In this document: positions 56,176 to 64,000 of the stretch, piece after piece | How positions within the stretch are numbered: the first letter of the stretch is position 1 | How the letters are laid out: every line of letters begins with the position of its first letter | Assembly: GCA_022385805.1 (NCBI GenBank) | Contig: MU277687.1 | Location: 216,245-280,244, forward strand | DNA: 64,000 nucleotides | From: Pilatotrama ljubarskyi | Taxonomy: Eukaryota > Basidiomycota > Agaricomycetes > Polyporales > Polyporaceae | Direction of reading: 5' to 3' | Program-made: the position numbers and the translations under genes | The notes under the pieces: generated by a model | Told to the model about the DNA's origin: nothing | What the model saw: the letters and a program-made list of their open reading frames with translations, nothing else | The model's database searches: none

Positions 56176-59100
56176 GACGCCTGCTTATTCCTGAAACGGA
56201 GCAGGGGCGCGAGTCCGGATAGTGCGCATGCCTTCTTCAAGAAGTCGTGCTGAGCAGTGCGTTGCGTTAGCTTGAGCTTTGCTTTGAGTCATGTCAGACG
56301 TCGCAAGCTCACCTGAAGCAGTTCTTCGGCCGTCGCACGGCTCTTCACGTCTACACACAGACACACGCTCAGGAAGCCCTTGAGCTCCTTCGAGAGCGTC
56401 TCAGGCTTCTTGAGCGTCGGCGTGCCGTTCGTCGCGATGAGGTAGAGCGCCTTGAGGGGCTCTTCGTCGAGGTATGGCGGCTCATTCTCGATCATCTCAA
56501 TTGCCATGATGCCGAGCGACCAGATGTCGACCTTCGCGCCATACTCCTTTTGCTTTACGACCTCAGGCGCCATCCAATACGGCGTACCAACCATCGTGGC
56601 GCGCTTCGACTTCTGGTCGGTGAGCTTAGCACAGAAACCGAAGTCGGCTGGGGTATGGAAGTCAGTATTCTCCAAGACGGGTGGGGGATAATAGGTACGC
56701 ACTGATCTTGACGTGACCCTGGGCATCCAAGAGGACGTTATCGGACTTGATGTCGCGATGGATGATCGACTGGCTGTGCAAGTGGCAGAGACCCTTGCAC
56801 GTCTACATCGACAAAGCAAACATGTTCAGATCTCCTTCTCCCGAATCGCCGCCGGTCAATACTCACCTCCAGGCAAATGCTCGAGATCTGGTCCTCCTCA
56901 AGCGTGTTGTTCTCAATGATGTCCGTGAGCGCGCCGCCCTCCATGTACTCCATGACGACCCAGAGCTCGTTGCTCTTCACGAGGTACGCATCGAGGAAGT
57001 TGACGATGTTCGGGTGCTGCGACTCCTTCATCACCAGGATCTCGTTCACGATCAGCTCCTTGCGCGGCTGATTCGACAGGTCCATCTCCTTGATCGCGAC
57101 CTTCTTCCCCGTCGCGTGCGTCTTCGCAACGTACACATGCCCGGACGCACTACAAGCCAAGTTCCCGTCAGCACCAATCACTCGCCATTGACGCACTGAA
57201 GCCCAGCGAGACAGGAATGGATGTCAAGCACTCACCCTTGGCCGACCTTGCGGATCTTGCTGTACAACGCCTTCGGGTCGTCCTGGCTCACCACGCTCCT
57301 CAGCTTCTCCATGATCTGCGCCTCGTTCATCGTGCTGATCCGCTTCTCCTTCTCCTTCGGCTTTTCCAGCGCCGCCGCCGCCGCCGCAACACCTCCACCC
57401 CGTTCTTCGCCCTCGGGCGCGGTCACCGTCACCGCCGGCTGCTCCTTCGGGCCCTGCGGCTTCTTCGCAGGCTGCAGCGGCTTCACGGGCGGGGGGCCCA
57501 CAGTCGAGCCTGCCGGCCCTGGGGCAGGTTGCGTCGCAGGCTGGCCCGTCGCGGGAGACGACTTGGCGGGGACGAGGTTCGGGCGGGCCGCGTTCCCGAC
57601 GCGGTCGAGCGAGTCCTTGCGCTCGGGCTGCTGCAGCCCAGGTGGCTTCGCAGTCTGTGTTTCTGTCGGCGGGCCCTGTGCCTTCGCGCGCAAGCGGAGC
57701 TCTGCGGACGAGGGCGAGTGATCAGGCAAAGGGGGCTTCGATCCGCTTCCTGGGGCAGGCGGCGCGGGACGGTTCGCGGAGAGCAAGGGGCGCGCGGGGG
57801 CGGGGCGTGACGCCTGGAGCTGGGGCGGAGTCATCTGTGGTATTGGCGAGCGGAGCGCGGAGGTGGATTGGGCCGCGGAGACGGTGTTGGCGTGCTGGAT
57901 GTGCGAGCCGTTGACCATCTCCGCTGCGCGCGCGAGCGCGGCCTGCGTCCCATTTGGTGCAGGCTCGCCGTTGATGTGCGCGGGAGCCGAGTCCTGGCGC
58001 TTGATCGCGGGGCGTTCGTTCAGCGGCGAAATCTTGGACGACATGGTGCTGGCGCCGCCGAGGCCGGTGCCTGCATTGAAGCGGGGGGCGCTCGAGGAGT
58101 CGCTGTAGGGCGAGAGCGTGGACGAGGAGGCATAGGAGCTGGTGCTGCTGCCGCCGGGACCGAGGCGCGAGCCGAACCCGAGCTCCTCCATCTCGCGCTT
58201 CTGGTGGTCGGTGTAGAACTCGAGCACGTCGAGCACGGCTTGTGGGTCCTTGGCGTAGTCTTCGCGCGTGATAGCCGACTTGGTGAGCAGCTTGCTCCAT
58301 GCGTCCGGAAGGCCCTGCGAAAGAGCATATAGCAGCCATTTGGGCGACAAAGGCGACGGGGACTTACCGTGAACGCGCCCGATACTGGATCGAAGCCAAC
58401 GTGAACCTTGTGCACAAAGTTCGTCGGGTTGCTGACGCCCATCAACGGGCTTCGCGAGTAGATGTCGTCCTGCCAGCCATACAGCTCCTCATCGCTCTTT
58501 AGCGAGAAGAATATCCGTTTGTCCTTCGTCTCCAAGAGCAAGCAGTACGGCTTCAGGTCTGTGCGCTCGATGTTTGCGATGTCTGACAGGTTGATTTGGC
58601 TCTGGTATTGCGGTGATGACTGGGGCACACGCGGAGTCAGTAAACTGTAAACGGTAATAGATTTCGCGAAGTCGATCGCTGCGCAGAGAACACTGGCTTG
58701 CTTCGCGAACGGTGCAGCTGTCTCCGCCTTATCGACATTGCCAGCGTTCATGGCAGCACGACCAGCAAAGCGATGGCCGGTCGTAACGCAGTCGCAGTTG
58801 CGACCTCGTTTGACCAAGACCCATGGTCGCTTCAAAGACGCACTGCGACGTTTGTCCGTGATTCCATTGAATTGCTAGGTTCGAATCCTTCTTGCCATGA
58901 AGAAGATCCGCGAACCCAACGTTGCAGGCTCTACGGGCTTCTAAGGACAAACGACGTAGCCATCCTCGATGTCGGTCTTGGTCCTTAGACGGACAACCGC
59001 GACATGACGCTCCGGAAGACCAATCCCGTAGCCTCTCGCAACGCCTTGCGCACTCGCAGAAGCAGACACTCACCTCGTTCTTATGTATCGACAGCGTCTG

Positions 59101-59406
59101 CTCCTTCAGCACCAGCCATTTCGGGCGCCATAGCCACGAGACGAGTCCGTCCTCCTTGACGGCGACGACGCCGGCGCGGACGACGTGCGAGCTGTTGACC
59201 ATGTCCGAGTTGCGGTTCGGCGAGCCGCCGATGCCCGAGTACGACGAGGCGTAGGACGATGCGGACGGCGAGGACGTGCCGACGGAGAAGGAGGAGCCGT
59301 AGCCCGAGCTGGCGAGCACGTTCTGCACGTCGTTGCGCCGGATCGGCGCGGCGGGGGCGGGGCGCGAGGGCGTGAGCGACGTCGCGGTGACCTGATAGTG
59401 CGCCAT
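56172..59406 (-). CDS. CLA4: p21-activated protein kinase CLA4 (PH-CRIB-kinase)
   Basis: ATG 59406 starts a Ser-rich leader, followed by a PH domain ([60 protein letters not shown]). A CRIB motif, ISNPTNF-like [20 protein letters not shown], and [10 protein letters not shown] bind Cdc42 or Rac. A long Pro/Ala/Ser linker leads to the kinase domain: [40 protein letters not shown], an [13 protein letters not shown] catalytic loop, [20 protein letters not shown] and [20 protein letters not shown]. The C-terminus, [20 protein letters not shown], ends at TGA 56172. CLA4 controls polarity, septins and hyphal growth. From memory, PAK genes lie near the pheromone/receptor locus in several Agaricomycetes, which agrees with the nearby pheromones. 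Confidence 0.93.
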
Positions 59407-61098
59407 GCTGCTCTAAGACGAGACGGCCGCTGGCAACAGAGGGTGGGGGCGGGACCGAGCTGGGCGTAGAGACAAAAGCAGCAGAGCGGAGTGCGGGAGG
59501 GCAACCGGGCACCGATTAGGGAGAGGATAAGGCACGGACGGGCGGTGCGATGCAGATGGGGCTGGTCGTGGGGGCCTGGCGTCGTCGTAAACGTCGAGGA
59601 AAGAGATCGTGGTCGTCGTCAGAGGCGTCGTCGAGAGTGCGCTGAGCGACGTGCACCTGCACTAACGGCGAGAGCTAAAGCAGAAGCCAAGGCGGTCGCT
59701 GGCTTTGTTTGAGGTTGTGGCCCGTGCAAATGTTCCCATCCGCGCCTGAATCCGGCCATTGGGTGACCAAGCCCCCCTCGGATCTAGCCGAGCACCGTAC
59801 TATTGTCACGGCAACCACTCCTCGCCTTTGCACTCGCATCCGCTTTCCAGCTTTTTCGCGCAGGCTAACATACCCATCGTATGTCGTAGAAATACTCAAA
59901 CATGTACATAGCATACGTCTGAAATAAATATGCCGCCGTGCCATGCACAGCGTCTCGAGAGGAACGCGGGAGGTAGCATCGCGCGCTGAGGGCGTCAAGC
60001 TGATGCATCGATGAGCATCATCCCGACCTGTGCAGCTTGTGCCCCCGTCTTCGACCCATCAGAGCCGTCTCGTGCCTCCAGCCTAGTGGCGCAAGAGGCC
60101 TTCAAGCTATCTCGATGCCAGGTCTTGAGGACAGCTGCAGAACGCGGACGATCAGCGGTCCGCAGATGAAGGCTCGGAATCTCCGTGCCGCCGTTCGTCT
60201 TGTCGAGAAGGGATCACGAAGGCCCATCACTCCTCTGCACCCAGGAAGACGTCGCTTGAAAACGGCCATCAGAGTCGACGCGTCGACGACTGAGAAGAGG
60301 TCGGACGACAATGCGGCATCTCGTTGGAAAGGGAGACGCGACCGTGAACCGCTTTCCGTGGAGAAGGCAACGCGGTGCCTGCGATCGGGTGCGTTAAACT
60401 TGGGAGATTCGCGGACTCACCGAGCAATGAGCATAAACACAGGTAGGCACCGCAATGTCAGGACCATTCCCAGGGGCGGCTCAAAGTGCCGTAGACAATG
60501 AGACCTAGGCGTTGACAGACGGGAAGAATCAACAGATCACGTCGGTGAGATTGCGACGCATCCGTCTGTCGTGCCATGGATCGCCTTCTTGCTTGTTAAA
60601 GTTAAGGCGCGTAACCCCGCTTCCACAGGCTGAGTGCACAATCCTGGGGCAGACGTGAGTACAGCAGACGTTCTTCCCTGCCCGTTCATCATGACGCACG
60701 CTCCTATCTTCCCACTGTCGCCGCCTCTCCCCCAGCGTCCTTGCTGCACACGACGAAGGTGGTAATTGTCGGACTATGAGAGTTCAGAACATAGGCGCAC
60801 CCTTTCCTTCCCTGCCCTCGCAGACTCCCAAGATACATGCGACACGCACCTGGTTCCCAACGCAAATTTCTTGTCTCGGGTTCCTCTACTCCATCGAGGT
60901 TTCGAAGATTCGCATAGAGGGTGCTGCACCAATTCAGCCAAAGCTGTCTGGAAGCTCGTGGGAGAAAACATCTTGCGTATATGCGACAGCACTCGAGCGT
61001 CGTATAAAGGGAGCGAGAGATTATGCGATAGCAGTGGGATAGTAATAAATACAGCGCCGCAAGGATGAGCGACGCGAGGTGCCTGTAATGTAGCAGTC
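59407..61098. other. Intergenic region upstream of CLA4
   Basis: About 1.7 kb. It likely contains the CLA4 promoter on the left. A plus-strand frame of 154 codons at 60037-60501 is Arg-rich without family features and is not called. Confidence 0.35.
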
Positions 61099-61578
61099 TA
61101 CTTGTTCTTCGTCGCCCTATCGACCCGCCACCAGTCAGTACCCAGACCACACAACCGCACAGATAGAACGAAGTATACGCACTTGTACGTGAACCGTTTC
61201 CGCGTGATGGCGAACTCGCCCAGCTTATGCCCGACCATGTCCTGCGTCACCGTCACCGGGACGTAGTCCTTCCCGTTGTGCACCAAAAAGCGGAGTCTGT
61301 GTACATAGTCGCCCAAGGAACCGTCCATGAGTACCGGTCGCAGTGTGGGCGGTGAGGAGGGACCGTGCTCACCCGATGAAGTTGGGGAGGATGGTGCACG
61401 ACCGTGCCTGCGTCTTGATCGCAATGTTGTTCTCCAACGCCTTGCGCAGGTTCGGGAACGCGACAAAGAACGGACCTAAATGCAACATTCCAGCGCGTCG
61501 ACTCAAACACCCTGCGGCTCATGAAGACTCACCCTTCCAGGCCGAGCGGCCGCCCTGCACAACCGCCGTGGGCAACAT
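61099..61578 (-). CDS. RSM19: Mitochondrial small-subunit ribosomal protein uS19m (RSM19)
   Basis: Four small exons: [36 protein letters not shown] with [34 protein letters not shown] with [18 protein letters not shown], and ATKNK with TAG at 61099. The [20 protein letters not shown] and GEFAITRKR motifs are those of bacterial-type uS19, which sits in the head of the 30S-like subunit. The length of about 93 residues agrees with the family. Introns are short and in phase. The N-terminal methionine at 61578 was chosen as the first ATG of the conserved frame. Confidence 0.88.
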
Positions 61579-61958
61579 CGTCGAAAGCCAGATACGGGCG
61601 CCTCTCCGCGCTCTCACTTGCACGAATTCTCGTCACCGTCACACAATGTCACACCGAGTCACTGCGCAGCGGAATGAGGTCAGAGTGTGACTCCGGAGTC
61701 ACGCGCACGTTCCGCTGCTGCAGGACTCCTGGAAGCTGCCGTGTATAGCGAGCTTGTGCCTTCATTTGCTCAGCTGCTGCACCCACGTCGACTCTTCTTC
61801 GTCGCTGCGCACGCGTCCGACGCTCTTTCTCCCTCGGCTTCCATGATTCCCTCGCTCCCTCCACAGGCCAGCTGCAGCAAGCGGACACAACGACCACTCT
61901 AAGCCCGGAACTCTCTAAAACGCAGCCCCAGACCCCACGACAAACCCGCGTATCGATT
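61579..61958. other. Divergent promoter region
   Basis: A 380-bp gap between the divergent uS19m gene and the single-pass membrane protein gene. No coding signal is seen. Confidence 0.3.
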
Positions 61959-63007
61959 ATGCGAGACGTCTACGCGAGAGTATCATCCCCAGGACCAGCA
62001 CACGACCTTCGCCTCCCCGAGCCCACTCAGATGCATGTGCTCCAAGAAGTAAAGGCGCGGGCCACGGACCCGGTGTCCTTCATCCCCGCGGAGTCCTTAA
62101 CGGCAGGAATCCCGTCGACGACTGGGACGCCGAGTTCAGGCGCAAGCTCGACCAGTGATGCGCCTTTCTTCCCCACCCCCAGCGGGTACTGCGACGGCTG
62201 CGAGGTCGAGAACAGCAGGAGTGCTGAGTACATCAAGGTGTGTAGCCCGCTTCAGCCCAATTCTCGCTCGTCTCCGGGCGTTTTCGCCGGATACTGAAGG
62301 CGAATCGCTCAATGCGACCTCTACAGAGCGCAGTCGAAGGCGCGCTCATCGTCGCAGCCATAGCCCTCATGGCCTCCCTCACGATGTGGAGGTAAGCTCC
62401 GCCCCTGTACCCTCCGATCCCGTCCTCGCTCATATTAGCCACCCACAGAGCCATGCGTCTCCGCCGCAAAAACCGGCCCTTGCGCGACTTCTTCCGCGTC
62501 AGCTCGCCCGAACGTTCCTCTTCCATCCCCACACGCCCCCCAACCGTCCCTCGCACGACAGGCCTCCCACCGACGTCCGCCCCGCCCGCCTCCGTCATCT
62601 ACGACACGCTCTCCCCTCCCTTACCGCTGGCGTACCGCGGTGACGGCCAGCGCCGCGGGCGTGGACGGCGGACATACGCGGGGGACATCGACGCTGCAGG
62701 GAGGAGAGGGCCCGTTACACATCCCGAAGATCCGAATGAGGTGTTGCCGGAGTACGATGACAAGGACGTGTTGCCGCGGTACCAGGACTTAGAAACCGGT
62801 ACTGGGGCAGGGAGCGGCAGAGGGATAGGAGGAATGATGCCGGGAGAAGTAGGAGGAGACGCAGGCAGGATGGCAGGGGTAGGGACGATGTTTGGGAGGA
62901 GCCCGAACGGGGATGGGGGGATGAGCGACACCGACCTGTTGGTGACGAGGTTACGCGCCAGCGCCGCGTCGCAGGACGAGCATGTTTATCCGCCCCCAAT
63001 AGGGTGA
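61959..63007 (+). CDS. Single-pass membrane protein of unknown function
   Basis: Exon 1 from ATG 61959 (MRDVYARVSSPGPAHDLRLP) is Ser/Pro/Thr-rich and has a CDGCEVEN motif. Exon 2 carries one membrane helix, AVEGALIVAAIALMASLTMW, and splices to AMRLRRKNRPLRDFFRVSSP, a basic stop-transfer segment. The cytoplasmic tail holds proline clusters and acidic PxYxxxD-type motifs (EVLPEYDDKDVLPRYQDLET), then a Gly/Met-rich tract. A similar layout (Cys-motif, one helix, basic stretch, PPPYxP-like tail) is common among basidiomycete hypothetical proteins. No function is known. The stop TGA at 63005-63007 lies inside the left arm of a small inverted-repeat element. Confidence 0.65.
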
Positions 63008-63104
63008 TTCTGCTGGAATAATTCTTACATCGCTTAGCATCGCTTAAGGCGAGTGGCGCCACCTGATTGGCTGGAGCCCATAAGAATTCTTACAGCAGAA
63101 TCAC
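63004..63104. mobile_element. 101-bp inverted-repeat element (MITE-like)
   Basis: The left end GTGATTCTGCTG and the right end CAGCAGAATCAC are perfect 12-bp inverted copies. The match extends to 24 bp (continuing to ATTCTTA) with two mismatches. The centre has ATCGCTTA twice and the palindrome GTGGCGCCAC. Size and ends resemble a miniature inverted-repeat transposable element, but no clear target duplication is visible. It could instead be a hairpin terminator or RNA-processing signal at the end of the membrane-protein gene. Confidence 0.55.
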
Positions 63105-64000
63105 TCTAATGTCCTCGGCGGAGTCGCATGAAGGACATGGTAGTATGCAACGACACGACTGATCCTCCTACTACCTGCTCGTGCCTTACAGACTATTCAT
63201 CTGGTACGTGTTTGCCTGCGTTGCAAATGTTGCTCCTGCACTCCTGACTGCGGTGGTTACGTGCACAGACTGGCAGGGTCATACCTTTCTCCTAGCACCT
63301 TCGAATCGTTGCTTTCGCTACCCCGCGCACTGTATGTTACCATCTTGCCTTGTATCGCGTACTCACTGTATTCTAGCTGCTTCGTCTTCATTCCCATCAG
63401 CTCAGTGACACAGACAGCTTGAGCCACACGCGCACGTCCCATCCTCCTACCGCAGCATTGATGTTTACGGACACTTGCGGACTGGCAGCATTACTTGTCC
63501 TCGTTCTAGCTATGACGTCATGCCTCTCTTCCAGCGTCTATTTACATGCAGCAGCTGGGCATTTCTGTTCCGCGCTCGGCGATTCTGAGCTCTCGAAAAC
63601 ACGAGCAGGTACTTCTGCAAATACTCGCAACGCGGGAAACCGTCGGGAACAGAGAGTGCGATCATCAGCCGGAAGAACTCCAGCTGGGCGACGAGAAGCA
63701 CTTGATTTCCGTCCGACCATGGATCGCTGACGCCACCACGCCCACCACCTCCACCTCGTAGCCCATACAGTACCGCCCGGGTCGTCGTGCAGATATCCCC
63801 CTTTCATCACACCATCGTCCTATGTGGCGCCCGTCGCCATATCAGTGGTGCAGCGTACGCTAACGCTCCTCAGCGCAATGCCGCCAAGCCTGCACGTCAT
63901 ACGAGCCCTACGAGGGATTTAAAGTCGCTATGCCCGACGAAGGCGAGTTCCACAACAAGCACCAGACACACCTACGAACTTCACGACCTCACTCGCACTA
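63105..64000. other. Right end, nothing firmly recognised
   Basis: About 900 bp. A small frame at 63929 (ATG CCC GAC GAA) runs to the window end and may be the start of a gene continuing outside. A plus-strand frame at 63546-63761 is protein-like but matches nothing I know. Confidence 0.3.

Noticed and set aside
57217..57810. Plus-strand frame of 197 codons opposite CLA4
   Set aside because: Shadow of the proline- and alanine-rich linker of CLA4. Arg/Leu composition is typical of antisense frames in GC-rich DNA.
60037..60501. Plus-strand open frame of 154 codons
   Set aside because: Arg-rich with no domain and no splice partners. It probably belongs to the upstream region of CLA4.

Overview
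The window is nuclear DNA of a filamentous basidiomycete, most likely an Agaricomycete close to the Polyporales. The evidence is: short GT-AG introns of about 50-70 bp breaking most genes, families typical of that group (DUF6533 seven-helix proteins, F-box/LRR-like proteins, fungal SMP-domain proteins), tRNA genes with introns, and four small lipopeptide mating-pheromone precursor genes ending in CaaX motifs. All gene models were assembled by eye from frame continuity and splice signals, so exon edges are approximate unless stated.

Left part (1-25 kb): an SMP-domain (LEA-like) gene, tRNA-Leu, a broken F-box gene, a DUF6533 membrane protein, a secreted M28 metallopeptidase, a large multi-pass membrane protein, an FAD amine oxidase, tRNA-Asp, a FluG-type amidohydrolase, a SET-domain methyltransferase, a BolA-like protein, a second SMP-domain gene and the 18S rRNA dimethyltransferase DIM1. 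Middle (25-38 kb): an AIM3/BBC1-like actin-patch protein, the initiation factor eIF2D bracketed by two identical inverted tRNA-Arg(ACG) genes, two F-box genes and a second M28 peptidase.

Right part (38-52 kb): the most striking region. Four pheromone precursor genes, all on the minus strand (38.5, 47.6, 49.4 and 50.4 kb), each with a TATA box about 90-125 bp upstream, are spread over 12 kb that also holds a trehalose-phosphate synthase/phosphatase-type gene and an F-box gene. They share a SGNHGSC/GGNHGSC core before the CaaX end. This looks like a B (pheromone/receptor) mating-type locus, but I could not find a STE3-type receptor gene in the window. One precursor has ACG where the start codon should be.

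Distal part (52-64 kb): housekeeping genes flank the pheromone region: an RG-rich acidic protein, CNOT11 of the CCR4-NOT complex, the PAK kinase CLA4 with a 55-residue membrane ORF whose ATG overlaps the CLA4 stop codon (ATGA), mitochondrial ribosomal protein uS19m, and a single-pass membrane protein whose stop codon falls in a small inverted-repeat element. Long stretches between 45 and 52 kb hold only the pheromone genes.

The window holds several dispersed gene pairs or families (two SMP genes, two M28 genes, four F-box genes, two tRNA-Arg, four pheromones). Several accessory copies carry frameshifts or stops.
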